From positions 13,766,001-13,830,000 of the forward strand of contig NC_088314.1 in assembly GCF_910592395.1 (NCBI RefSeq): a stretch of DNA of 64,000 nucleotides, read 5' to 3'. Positions 48,781 through 59,468 of this stretch are shown here, piece by piece. Position numbers and translations under genes: made by a program. Every line of letters begins with the position of its first letter. Positions within the stretch are counted from its first letter, which is position 1. Source of the stretch: Lineus longissimus. Its lineage: Eukaryota > Nemertea > Pilidiophora > Heteronemertea > Lineidae. Under the pieces are notes generated by a model. That model worked only from the letters and a program-made list of their open reading frames with translations. It was not told the origin of the DNA and did not search any database.

Positions 48781-48934
48781 TGATTGACAGATGCAAGGTG
48801 TTGGCATGAACATTTTGCAGACTTGTGGAGGTTATTCTGTGACAATTTTCAATTTAGTTAAAATATCGCCGAGAAATACTTGAAATATCTCACGATTTGA
48901 GAGCGGTCTAATCAAAATGTGTAAGATTCCTTAT

Positions 48935-49103
48935 ACTTGTACCGGTTTACCTTCATCTACACTACGTATCAGAACCAAACCCCCGTACAAGCGTTTGACA
49001 GTTATAATGCCAGAATAAACTGTGTGCGTGGCCGCGCACACACCTCAAATTTTATAGTAGTTCGCCGTATTTCAATTGGGTTCTCATCAGTGTCTTAAAG
49101 GTA
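48935..49103 (+). pseudogene. broken copy 2 of the duplicated exon
   Basis: About 80 percent similar by eye to 35625-35803 (ttgtaccggtttacctt shared, ending in a gtaagc donor). The frame slips near tgtgcgtggccg and reaches a TAA just before the donor. Confidence 0.6.
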
Positions 49104-49256
49104 AGCAATTTTTTTGTCGGTGAACCAATGGCCATTCTAAGGTCCCAAGAGAGATTAGAAGCCATAAGAAATGGATTTGTTACATGGATTTGAAACCCAA
49201 TAATATGAACCATACAATCTGTGCATAGATTTAATCTTTTGACAGATGATATGGTT

Positions 49257-51072
49257 TTAAATTATTGGCATTGACTGCTTTTGCGAGTTTTTTCCCTCTT
49301 TGGAAATAACGTAGGTACCGCTTTTTTCATTTATTTCTTCAATTAATACGGTCCGAGCCATGGCTCCACCTTCTTCTCTCCCTTTCGATCGGATCTTCTT
49401 AGGTTTCTCTTCAACACGAGGGACCCAACGGAAAAAGCCTGAAACGAACAATGTTAGCTTTAAAACGCAGAGCAGGGACGTACCTTAACTGGTGGCCATA
49501 GCTAAAAGCCAGGTTTGTGTCATTTAGGACCGATGAAGTTTGTAATTAGCGAGTTCCTTATGATCAGAGAATCATTGTTTGCACTTGAAATTTGAAACTG
49601 ATATAATTCGAGTTTAAGCCTTCCTTCTGGGGGTTCCGCTTCTTATTGTAGTGCATTTTCTGGGTGGCTTGCACACTCTCGATATTACCGATTGCCTTCT
49701 TTCCGACAACATCCCGCATCTTTTGAATCCTGGTCTTGATCTCCGCAGCTTGGTCCACATCGTCAATTTCCATCTCCTCCTCATCATCCGTTGACTGGAC
49801 GTCGTCAGGGAGGACTGGCTCTCTGAAATCACAGCCGCAAATATTGAATTTTACGCTGAAGTTATAGGTTACGTGAAATGCACAAATATACTAAAGCGTA
49901 TTTCATAGCACCTTCCAAACATTAGATAAAAAGGACTGAATCCTGTGGAAGCATGTTTTGAGGTATTGTATGCAAAAACGCAATCGGAGAGTAGCTCATC
50001 CCAGTCATTCTTTTCTTCATTTCGGAGCTTTAGGATTCCCGCTCTAGCGTTTGGTTGAACCTTTCTGCAAGACAAAGGATGGAATTCATACGTCCGTACA
50101 TTTACCAAAATGGGTAGGGCACAGATCTTCTTTAAAAACGCTCTCAAATACAATACAGCTAATTGTGATTTCACCGAAACTGGCGGCTTCCGCAAAATCT
50201 TTTTAAAAGTATCATCCTCTGAAGTTTTAATTTTTTTCTGATTGATGTCTCACTGTTGCTTCTTGCATCCCTACTGATAATATTGCCGTAAAAAAATTCA
50301 AAGACTGAAGGAGACCTACCCGTAAGGCCGTTACATTGGGGATGGTAAGCGGGTGTTCTTCGATGAGTGATGCGCAGAATCTTGGTGATTTCCTTTATTA
50401 TCTTCTTATTGAATTCTCGTCCCTGGTCTGAATGCATCGTTTTAGGAAATCCAAAGCTGAAATAGTAACAAGGTAACAATTACAATTAACGTAAAGTCGT
50501 TAAAGTGAGTTTATTGGTGCGGTAGTTTAGTTTTACCAAATTTACATGTAAAACTTACCAAACAAAGAGGTCGTAGAGTACCCGAGCTACTCCCACTGCT
50601 TCCTTAGTTTGCAAAGGTTTTGCTAATGCCATCTTACTGTAGTAGCAAGTGACCGTACAAATATACTTTTTCTCTATTGGAGTTTCCTGTAATGGCCCAA
50701 TAAGGTCGATGCCGATCTGTAAAGATACAACGTCAAAGGAAATGTTTTGGCGGGTCGGAATGATTTTTCTACAATCTTACATGGGGATGGAGGCTAAAAG
50801 ATAGTAGTTTGATCTTGCTCATCCACCCCAAAATCCAACTGTGATCATCAACAGATGATAGATTGAATGCGAATGTATAACTACCGATCGCCAGGCTTGG
50901 GGTAATTTGACGGGAATCGGATGTAGTGGATTCCCAACCTTTGGTTGCTTTTGATTGACGCTCCGGCACCGATCGCACGACTTGGTGAATTTAACCACGT
51001 CCTCGTACAGCGTAGGCCACCAATATCTTGCCGTAATTTTGTCTAAGGTCTTATCGCGACCCAAGTGACCAG
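49257..51072 (-). CDS. Ginger/GIN-like integrase with introns
   Basis: Minus-strand exons: 51072-50885 (H2C2 zinc: GHLGRDKTLDKITARYWWP, then CDRC), 50716-50559 (IGIDLIGPLQ, first Asp), 50456-50320 (MHSDQGREFNKK, second Asp, ending HPQCNGLT), 50064-49912 (catalytic Glu formed across the splice as G|AA, then RFNQTL, and LSDCVFAYNTSKHASTGFSP, FYLMFGR), 49822 to about 49630 (EPVLPDDVQS, acidic, then KMRDVVGKK) and 49438-49257 (FFRWVPRVEEKPKK to a stop). Splice phases agree except exon 50064-49912, which lacks one base. Integrases of this kind, rich in introns, are known in Ginger DNA transposons and the host genes derived from them. There is no reverse transcriptase next to it. The donor of the fifth exon was not found. 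Upstream the reading frame may continue in 51073-51180 (NPAWNAFIQSRQVSVFQLDY) up to a repeat A copy. Confidence 0.72.
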
Positions 51073-51190
51073 CTGCAAGAAGAAAGGTATAATGTGAGCT
51101 ATATCATTATCATTTGGATCATAATCAAGTTGGAAGACGGACACTTGCCTACTCTGGATGAATGCATTCCATGCAGGATTTCTTCTTTTT

Positions 51191-51241
51191 AGCTCACCTC
51201 TTAGCAGAGGTGAGCTTATCCCATACCGTGGCGTCCGTCGT

Positions 51242-51276
<35 letters not shown>

Positions 51277-52796
51277 CGTCGTCGTCCGTCGTCGTCCGTC
51301 GTCCGTTAGCAGGGCACGTTTCGTAACTGTTAAAGCTATTGAGTTGAAACTTGGTACACATGTACCCTTATGTAATGTCACCTTGGAGACCAAGTTTCGG
51401 TCCGATTCGTTTCATGGTTTGGCCACCAGGGGGCCAAACGTTAAAAGTGAAAATATGCAATATCTCCCTTAATAGTAGTCGGGAAATTTTGAAAAAAATA
51501 TGGTAGGTACTTCTAGCAAAGGTGCATCATATATCCTCCGGGTTTTTGATTTGACCTCCTTTTCAAGGTCACAGAGGTCAAAGTTTGCTGATTCACTGAA
51601 CAGTAGCTTGTTTCCTATCTATTTTAGCTAGAAGGTTCTAAACCAGTGTGGACATGTATCTGGGGATTCTCTATTCCACCCCTAAAATTTCGGCCGTTCG
51701 GACATCAAATATGGCCGCCAGCCAGCCATCTTGAAAAATAAACACAGTACTATTACTCCGAAACTAATGATCGGATTGCAACCAAATTTGATCTGGATGT
51801 ATATCTATGTACTCTCTACTAAATCCTTGATTTTTTATCAAATGTGATAGCCAATATGGGTGCCAGGCGGGCATCTTGAAAAATTCTTAGTTTGGCCACC
51901 CGGGGGCCAAATTTAATGTCCAAAGTTAAAATGTTTGATTGCTCGTTTAATAGTGGTCTGATTTTCATAACATTTTTATGGTAGGTACTCCTAGCAAGGA
52001 TACATTTCATAAATGTGGGTTTTTGATTTGACCTACTTCTCAAGGTCACAGAGGTCAAAGTTTTCCTATGGCACCGCCATTTTACAATGACGGCACGTTT
52101 TGTCACTGCTTTAGCTACAGATCCCTAACTTGGTACGAATGTACCCCTATACTCTTAGACTAAACTGCAGTCTTTTTCTGATTCTCAGTTTGGCCAGCAG
52201 GGCCCCAAATGTTAATAGTGGACTCTCCCCTAAGGGTGCCTTGAAATGCTGCTAAGTGGGATGTCATAGTCTAAGCCTAGGCAAATGCAGGATTAATTAA
52301 CCTCTACAGAGCCCTAGGAATTTCAGATGATGGTTGTTTCTTGTACTAGACACAAGCAAACAACATAATTATCCTATTCCTAAGCATTTCCATAATGGGT
52401 CATCTGTAAACCAAAGGACTTTTTTTAAAAAGGTGTGTTAATGCTGATGACTTGTTTCATGGAATTGCTTATTTGTTCTTTTGGTAGGCATGCCTTGCAT
52501 GTTTTGCTGCTTCAAGCTTTTGTTCTGCTGCTGTTTTAACGATTGCACTAACCTGCAAATTTCTGTTTTTGTTACTTGTTCATTTGTTGGTTGTGCATTG
52601 TCTTCCCCTGCCCAGGCTGATGACTCCCTTTTGGAGGAGCTTCAGTCTGTCATCAATGTTGTGTAAGTATACGGTAGATGGCAGGTTGTAGTTTGCTCTC
52701 AGGTGGAAGAGCACATTAACCAATAACTAAACGAGCCGAAACACAAATTTCATTCCCTTCACAAGAGGTGAGCACAATGGCCCTGGCCATTTCATT
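51191..52796 (+). repeat. interspersed repeat family A, copy 4 (long, with insert)
   Basis: Head palindrome at 51191-51216, CGT microsatellite at about 51238-51305, body modules nearly identical to copy 1 up to about 51580, then a more diverged stretch like copy 3. An unrelated segment (about 52240-52740) precedes the conserved end acaagaggtgagcacaatgg and ccctggccatttcatt. It is inserted next to the 5' side of the integrase gene. Confidence 0.8.
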
Positions 52797-52819
52797 TCTA
52801 CTCTTCTATACAACACGCC

Positions 52820-53609
52820 TCCAGTCACCATTGTGCAGCGGTAACCGGAAAAACGCCGACCGACCGACCGACCGACTGACCGACTGACCTGCGAACCTAC
52901 CGTCATATGCAGTATCCCTTTCGCTTTCTATAGCACATGCATCTGTGTAGTGCCCAGCGCAATGGACGTGATGGAGTCCGACGTGTCTGACAGCAGCATC
53001 TCCAGTCAATTATACCGGGAAAACGAGCCCACGCGGTAAGGAACTGATAACGATACTCTAAAGATATGCTTTGTCTACATGGTCGGTGGATATAAAAACA
53101 TGATTTGGGCCTAATCTATGCACTGTAGTTTTTCTACTCGAGTGTCTCGACCGATGCAATGCATGAACTGCAACGCGCAATATGCATTTGTTGTCATTTG
53201 AACAGCGCACGTGCGCTTGTTTACAATTTCATTTCAAATGACCTGCTGCTGTCCGACACGTCGGACTCCATCATGTCCATTGCGCTGGGCACTACACAGA
53301 TACATGTGCTATAGAGAAGCGAAAGGGATACTGCATATGACGGTAGGTTGGCAGGTCAGTCGGTCGGTCGGTCGGTCGGTCGGCGTTTTTCCGGTTACCT
53401 TGTGCAGCAGCAGTTTCTTCGGGGCCTGAGCTGTTACGTCATCATCTTGATTCAGGTGCATATCTATTTCTTCTTCAACATCACTCGCTGGATCAGGCTC
53501 TGATTCGTCTTCTGCTTTGGATGAACCAGCCTTTGGTTCCTCGGCCGGAGAACAACCAGCCTTTGGTTCGTCGCGAGTCTCCGCATCCCCAGCACTCAGC
53601 CATTGTAAT
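52820..53609 (-). pseudogene. acidic open frame split by the MITE
   Basis: From about 53609 down to 53400 the minus strand encodes an acidic stretch (DEPKAGCSPAEEPKAGSS, then EDESEPDPASDVEEEID) ending at the MITE. If the MITE and one duplication are set aside, the same frame continues for a few codons on the far side (NGDWRRVV) and meets a stop. The family is not recognised. It could be a host exon or an unrelated fragment. Confidence 0.35.
52831..53408 (+). mobile_element. 560 bp MITE with 9 bp target duplication
   Basis: The element is 52840-53399, flanked by TTGTGCAGC at 52831-52839 and 53400-53408. Arms of about 165 bases are inverted copies: ggtaaccggaaaaacgccga, a (CCGA)n run, then catatgcagtatccctttcg. 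The inner part holds tccgacgtgtc. Non-coding. It splits a minus-strand open frame. Confidence 0.9.
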
Positions 53610-55543
53610 GTCGATCTGATGAAGCGAATCGTAAAACTGATCTCCTGGCGGAAGCGCGTCGAGTTTAAGTTTCTCGATCTCATCCAGGAAATCATAGCAG
53701 AAAACACCTTTTCTAGTCATGAGCTGATATCGTTCCTCGTTTCTCTGAACATACTCCCATAAGAGGGGGAACGCGATTGAATTGCGATCCTTTTCACTGC
53801 TTATGGTGCTTTTTTCATTCTTCATAGAGTCTGCAATCGATGCCAGGGAGGCTTTCATGAACTCAAACGAGTCTTGAAAGACTAATTCTCCATCAAACAC
53901 AGCTAAATAATGCTCAGTGTTTCGCAGTAAAATCCGTGGAGGTGGTTTCCCACGTTTTTTATTCCATCGCGCTATGGCCTTGATAAGAAGGTGCTGATCA
54001 AATCGTACGCCTCCATGAGCAAAACACGGTACTGATGCTGTTATTTTCTCACTACTATAAGTCAAGTTACAACGATTGCACAAAGCGAAGCGGAATTTTC
54101 CAGAAAGATGACAATGATCTTTGTATGGAGAGTTTAGCTCGGTAAAAGCCTGTCCGCACATTTCACAGGATGTTTGTCGATGAAAGCGAAACCAGTCTTC
54201 GCGAGTCATTTTCAAAGGCTGGTTTTCAGTAGCGTTTATGATCTGAATCTCTTGTCGTTGAGTGTCAAGCCAATCGAGGAAGCGTTCGACACAATCGAGA
54301 CCGACCCGATGATATAGTGACGAGTTATACGTTCTATTGGGGTTACATAATCTGATCGCTGCCACAGCAATAGGCACGTGTCTACGTCGATTATTGTCTT
54401 CTGGGCAGGGGATTTGCATTGTTTCAAAGTCGTAATAGATGGCAAATCGGCTCATAGACATTTTTTCAAACTGAGAAAAACGGACAGTTGTTGGAGCACT
54501 CGGTGTTTTGTAAAGCTACGCTTTTTGGGAGCAACAGCTAATCCAATGTTCGGTCCGTCGTTCTTCGGTCGTGAATCTGCAGAAACACGACCGACAAACA
54601 AGTTTCTTTCCCTGAGAAACGTTATTACCTAAAAGACGACTTAAACTTTTTATTAGAAAGTAGTGTTTTCGATCAGCAATAGGTCAATGCAGCGTTCTTC
54701 CGTTGGGCGACTGGTCAAATTCTTGCTTAGATAGTAGATTCGAAGGGGCGGGTGATCCCTTTTTTGTTTTGTTTCGCTGACTCCAAACACGCTCAGGACT
54801 AGAGAGGAATTGTTTCGTTCAAAGATTGCCATTTGACTCAAAGGTGTAGAAAAACTTAAACACGAAAAGTTAAGCGAGCTTTTCGTGTACCAACTCTCAA
54901 CTTTATATCGAGGAGGTGGTCGTGTCCAGCTTCCCCGATTTTCAAAGAGTAGTAAACAGTCACGGAAACACACATCGTCTTTGGCTTTCGGGGGAGAGAC
55001 ACAAGCGCGTTTTCCACTCAATGATCGGGGTAGTACGCTGTGTCGCCTTATAAACGGATCCAGTGCACCTCCTCGAAAAAGTGTGAAAGCCGATAGATAG
55101 AGGCGTAAGCTTTGAACACACACAAAGCTCCAGCCGGACCCTTCGTGGTGGAAAGTATCAACTTTCCCAGATATTTCCTCTAGCTGTTCTTGAATATCGT
55201 CCCCGATCTTGTCTTGTTCTGGGTATATACTACGATTTTTAGTGTTGAACCACGGTTCTGCAGTATGCTCTACGAATTCCCAAGCCGTGTTATCTTCGGA
55301 TCCCTCCGGGTGAGCAACCGGTACCAATTTACTGAATAAAACCTGAAGTTCAACATGATACTTTAAAGCTTCATTGTTTTTTGCAGCAGTGGCTAGCGTC
55401 TTTCTAAGCTGCCGGACTATTAACGGACGTGCTTCTTTAGTTAAAAAAAAATGTAAATCGTTACTCAATCGTACCGGAGGTCCATAAACATATTTTTGCG
55501 CCGTGCGACCTTGTGGTCCAAAAATGTTTTTGAGGCGAAACAT
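53610..55543 (-). pseudogene. Polinton/adintovirus-like protein-primed DNA polymerase, broken and truncated
   Basis: Fragment of a family B, protein-primed DNA polymerase (DNA_pol_B_2). Three reading frames follow each other: 55543-54653, about 54680-54516, and 54461 to about 53610. The first has GSGWSFVCVQSLRLYLSAF, the N-terminal region typical of these enzymes. The middle has a C-x-x-C zinc motif (CRSCFCRF). The last begins the exonuclease domain (YYDFETM, Exo I acidic pair) and has a Cys/His insert (CEMCGQAF, then DHCHLSGKFRFALCNRC) and KGVFCYDFLDE. The polymerase palm motifs are absent because the gene ends abruptly at about 53610. The shifts and stop show that it is inactive. Confidence 0.75.
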
Positions 55544-55634
55544 GATCTTCGTGAACGTAAATCACAACACTAAACCTTCTTTCTTGGATTCTAATCAATG
55601 ATAACACGACAGACGTTTTCTCAGATCAATTAGT

Positions 55635-56757
55635 TTAACTGATCGATTGTCGCCTTCGCAAGTGCAAGGTACAAATAACCTTCCCCCAGGCAAAATTCAC
55701 TTCTTCACCGGATTCGTGGCGAATGTCAATGTCTATCTCATTAAAGAATGTAGCATTTAATGGTAAGTATCGAGGACGAACGAAAGCGTGTGAGAGATGT
55801 TTTCCGCGATCCCGTGGATTGACAGGGATACTCCTTAGTAAAGGCGTATACACATTGCCGACAGGCGTAGATTTTACAATGGACGAGTATATAAACAAAT
55901 TGTACGCATTGTAATCGAGATTTGGTTTGCGAGACGCTTTAATAGGTAACGTTTTGCGTCTTTCAGTCGTTGTTCTGTGGCGATCAAGGCGCTACTCGAA
56001 GGTCCAGAAGCTCGTTCATCGGTTTCAGTGTGCTTGTGAGTAGCTCGATCCTCTTGCATGTCCTCCGAGGTGATTTCACTCGGCATCGAAGTAGGTCTAT
56101 CTATGTGTGGAGTCGTCTGTGGCTCGGACGAGCTCGCCGTGTCCGTGGAAGCCAGCCGAGAAGTTTCAATGTCTTTTTCCTTTTTCCTTTTCTTCGATCG
56201 AGTCTCAGAAGCTCCCTCAAAAACCCCTTCTTCAAATTCGGAATTACCCGACACTGTTTGTTCTCGCCGACGTTTCTTCACGGACTCTTCATCTTGCTGC
56301 TCACCCTGGACGATCAACTTGTCCTCGAAAAAAGGTCCCTTTGTTTTAGACTCTGTGCCGTCATTGAAAAAGTACTTAGTTTTATCAAATCCTAGAACTT
56401 CGGCCACATCAGAAGATAGCTCAATCGCTTCGCCTTCGAATAGATGGATTTGAGCAAACCCCGTCGATGACAAACGAAATTTTCCCGCCCATATTTTATT
56501 TGGTAAATGATCAAGTCGTGGTCGTCGGAGATTGAGTCCTTCGATGAGGTCTTCTGCACTGCCATATAGTCCAATAGTTCTTTCCCTGCCGGAAGACATG
56601 CTTTCTTTACAACTGCGGGAATCAAGGGTTGTCGGATATCTGCTACAGCCACCTCATATGAACATCGAGATCCTCTGAAATATGTTGACCATGAGTGTGG
56701 AAATGTTATTTCTACGAGAGCTACTTCAACTTCGCCGGGTATTAAACTCACGTCCAT
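55635..56757 (-). pseudogene. Polinton-like minor capsid (penton) protein, frameshifted
   Basis: The start resembles the minor capsid protein of Polinton/Maverick-type elements (MDVSLIPGEVEVALVEITFP, then HSW), followed by a beta-rich domain (YGSAEDLIEGLN, LSSDVAEVLGF). The end has IVKSTPVGNVYTPLLRSIPV and FNEIDIDIRHESGEEVNFAWG, a signature seen in many invertebrate genomes. At least two frameshifts are needed (near 56580 and near 55925). Between the two conserved parts lies a long hydrophilic insert of about 130 residues rich in Glu, Lys, Ser and Thr. The assignment rests on family memory; the protein is not functional as it stands. Confidence 0.6.
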
Positions 56758-57293
56758 AGGTTCGGCAATCGAATCACAAATTTATTTGCTTTATTGGCAG
56801 GAAATCCTGCGGGTACGGGTGTATTCGAGGGGCAGACTGCGAATCCGACATCGGTCAAATTATGCGGGTCCACTCGAGAGGTCATAATTCTAGATACTCA
56901 GCTTTGAGGTGTTCATTATACTTGTTGTAATCACATGGGGCTTTTGCATCATAACTTTTTAGCCGTTTGGAGAAAGAAATTATGAAACAAACAAAAAACC
57001 ACGAGGTACTCGCGGATAAAGAAGCTCATGCTTTTATTATTCTTTCAAATCACCCTTCGATCTTACAGCGTTGATGAGCCAGCCGTGGACCAGTTGAGAG
57101 TATAAATACGCGGCGCGGGATATTTCTAAATGGACAAGAAAACACTCGAGCTTTTGTAACGAGTCACGACAAACGATTTGGAACAAATTCCGGCGAACGT
57201 TGCACCTCGATTATTGTACTTTAGTCGACTGCGGCTCGCTTTGAGTTGGACTATACAGAAATATTTCCTTTATCGCCCGGAAAGTGCAAAAAT
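56758..57293. other. non-coding gap in the Polinton-like remnant
   Basis: Nothing coding is recognised. A TATAAATA sequence at about 57102-57109 on the plus strand has no assigned gene downstream. Confidence 0.35.
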
Positions 57294-57542
57294 CTAGAAT
57301 ATCCTCCCCGTCGTGTCGGTCCATGCCCCAAGACAGGACGTTATCTCCGAATACTCTTTCCAAAACATTGATACAGGGGCTTTCCGGGTCGCATGCCCGA
57401 CAGAGATGACCGAACGGACATTTTCGTAAGACCTCCGAAATGTTTTTAGGCCTGGCCAGAGTACAAGTACAGACCGACGACGATGAAGCAACCGGTCGGT
57501 AATGGAGCCGAGCTGCAGGTCTTCGAATTTTCGGGTATCCAT
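57294..57542 (-). pseudogene. unassigned small frame in Polinton-like block
   Basis: An 82-codon frame, basic in the middle (DRLLHRRRSVLVLW), in the same orientation as its neighbours. No family recognised. It could be a fragment of a decayed element gene or chance. Confidence 0.2.
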
Positions 57543-57607
57543 GGCAGGTCCTGCATGTAGATATTTGCTATCGAGAATGAATGTCTGGTTGGATTTTTCA
57601 TTGCAGA

Positions 57608-58006
57608 CTAGCGTCCATATCGCCCACAGAAATCAAGTGTGCCTGCTTCGGATAGGCTATAGTGTGTTCGAACACTGACAGGAATAAGATTAGCTTCCTC
57701 TAAATCGAAATAAACATAGTTTTTTTCAGCTGACAATTCTTCTCGGATTTTGATAAGGATGTCATGATACTCGCTCTGAACGTGAGGATCCAATTTGGCC
57801 CATTTGGCCAAAGCGTACAAGTATAAGTAATAATCATAAGTAGCACCATTAGCCAATGTTAGTACACAATTGTAAAGGAACAGATCTCGGGCTGTAGTTT
57901 TGCGATCAATCAGAAAGATCTTGGCTGCGTTGCCCCCGGTATGATGAGGGGATATGTCCCGATATGCAGTAAAATACGCCATTCGCTGGTTCTCGAACAC
58001 GCACAC
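57608..58006 (-). CDS. unknown protein of the Polinton-like block
   Basis: A 132-codon frame from MCVFENQRMAYFTAYRDISP, with DRKTTARDLFLYNCVLTLAN and ATYDYYLYLYALAKWAKLDP. It looks like a real folded helical protein and sits in line with the other minus-strand genes of the block, so it is probably one of the element's genes. I cannot name its function. Confidence 0.4.
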   Translation of the reverse strand: MCVFENQRMAYFTAYRDISPHHTGGNAAKIFLIDRKTTARDLFLYNCVLTLANGATYDYYLYLYALAKWAKLDPHVQSEYHDILIKIREELSAEKNYVYFDLEEANLIPVSVRTHYSLSEAGTLDFCGRYGR

Positions 58007-58370
58007 TATACTTGTATTAGAATGCTTGGAAGGGGAGAGGAGTCACATAACAGAAAGTGTATGTCTCAGCTATTCTCCAGCAACGTTTCAAACTAGACAA
58101 TTAATTGAAAGTACACTTTTCTCTCGTCGACTGACTGAAACAAGAGCAAAAAAATTAATTTATTCTCGAGACAATCGAGGGGCTGTTGGCTGAAAAATCA
58201 AAATTAAAATGCACAGAACGGACGAAGATTTCAAAACATTATTTCAAAGACGAAGCTGTCCACCTCAAAATTATACCAATAATAACCAACCAGACGTTCA
58301 ATTAAAACAAGCGTATGTATCTTTACAATCTTCCTGTTGTTCACCAGTGAAGTAAAATTAAAAAATACAT

Positions 58371-59192
58371 TTAATGTACCTCTTCTTCTGGTAGGGGTGT
58401 AAGGCACATCATCGCTGAATCTTTGTTGGCCGTCAGGAGTCTTTCTATTATATCATTCGATACAACTTCTGGATCTGGAAGTGTAACATCTGTTTCGTTC
58501 ATCCAATACTCCTCATTGTTGTTTGAACACTGGATCATTTGTCGAGGTTCTTCTACCGTTGACGCGGCGGCCTTTAAATCGGTCAGGAGTTTCATAAGCG
58601 GATCCAGGTGTTTGTCCATCACCGGTGTTGAACAGCGACTATCGGGGTATAATGGTTCCACGAGTGGCGATATGGGTCGACCCATATTTACATAGCACAT
58701 TTGAGCGGGAGATGCGGTTTCGAGTTCCAAACAATCCATTTCACTGACTGTCACTAAATAAAAGCAATCCCGTTCCCAAGTTTTTGCTGAGAACAAATAT
58801 TTTACTGGTTCGTTCGTACTCCCAGCACGTGACAATACTCTAAACGCAAATCCCGCGTCTGAACATGAGAATTTCTCCGCCTCTAAATCCAAAATATTGA
58901 ACACTAGTCTTAACCATCTTGTACAGTTTTGGTTCGGGGATTCATCTGTGTATGTTAAATTTGCAGAGGTGGAGACGGCGTTGCACGTGTCTACACTAAA
59001 TTGAACTAGATCTAGAAAGAGACTGCTTGTTTCTTTTGTAGGAAAAGCTCGAGCCAGAACAGGTGTTCCGATCAATTGACGTACAAATTTCACCAATATT
59101 GTACTAAAGTTTAAATCTGGTCTAATCACCAGTCCGGAACACACAGCCGGAAGAAATGCTAAAGCAACTGTCATGTTGGGATCGTACATCAT
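58371..59192 (-). CDS. unknown 273-codon protein at the edge of the gypsy LTR
   Basis: The frame starts at ATG 59192 or at a second Met six codons in (MTVALAFLPAVCSGLV). The N-terminus is hydrophobic, the middle has several Cys, and the C-terminal third is acidic and ends in LTPLPEEEVH. Its 5' end coincides with the probable inner edge of the gypsy 3' LTR, so its original N-terminus may have been cut off by that insertion. The orientation matches the Polinton-like genes. No family recognised. Confidence 0.4.
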   Translation of the reverse strand: MMYDPNMTVALAFLPAVCSGLVIRPDLNFSTILVKFVRQLIGTPVLARAFPTKETSSLFLDLVQFSVDTCNAVSTSANLTYTDESPNQNCTRWLRLVFNILDLEAEKFSCSDAGFAFRVLSRAGSTNEPVKYLFSAKTWERDCFYLVTVSEMDCLELETASPAQMCYVNMGRPISPLVEPLYPDSRCSTPVMDKHLDPLMKLLTDLKAAASTVEEPRQMIQCSNNNEEYWMNETDVTLPDPEVVSNDIIERLLTANKDSAMMCLTPLPEEEVH

Positions 59193-59459
59193 GAATGGAG
59201 CTGACGAATCACATTCTTTGATATAGTTTATTCACCACAAGAATCCTAACAGCGGTGCACTTCACGGCAAAGGTTGGATGACCAGCAAGATAACTCCGAA
59301 ACTCAAGTAAAACTCAAGCGTGGCCTATACAGACGGAGGTCCGCGCACTTCTGATGGCTTGGCCCAGTTTATACCTTGACCAGCATCCTTCCACTGGTCA
59401 CGTGACGGAGGGTCCTAATGCTGAGGCTCCTCATGGAGGGGTCTAAACTATACATAACA
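59173..59459 (-). repeat. 3' LTR of Ty3/gypsy element (inner end approximate)
   Basis: On the minus strand a polypurine tract (caaggggga, complement of 59460-59468) is followed at 59459 by TGTTATGTATAG, a canonical LTR start. A TATA-like ggtataaact (complement of about 59366-59376) and a gaataaa polyadenylation signal (complement of 59226-59232) follow in the right order. The other LTR end is a guess (a CCAACA near 59173). The 5' LTR is outside the window. Confidence 0.65.
59366..59376 (-). promoter_or_regulatory. LTR TATA box
   Basis: ggtataaact on the minus strand, about 85 bases inside the LTR, upstream of the polyadenylation signal. This is the usual U3 promoter position. Confidence 0.45.
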
Positions 59460-59468
59460 TCCCCCTTG

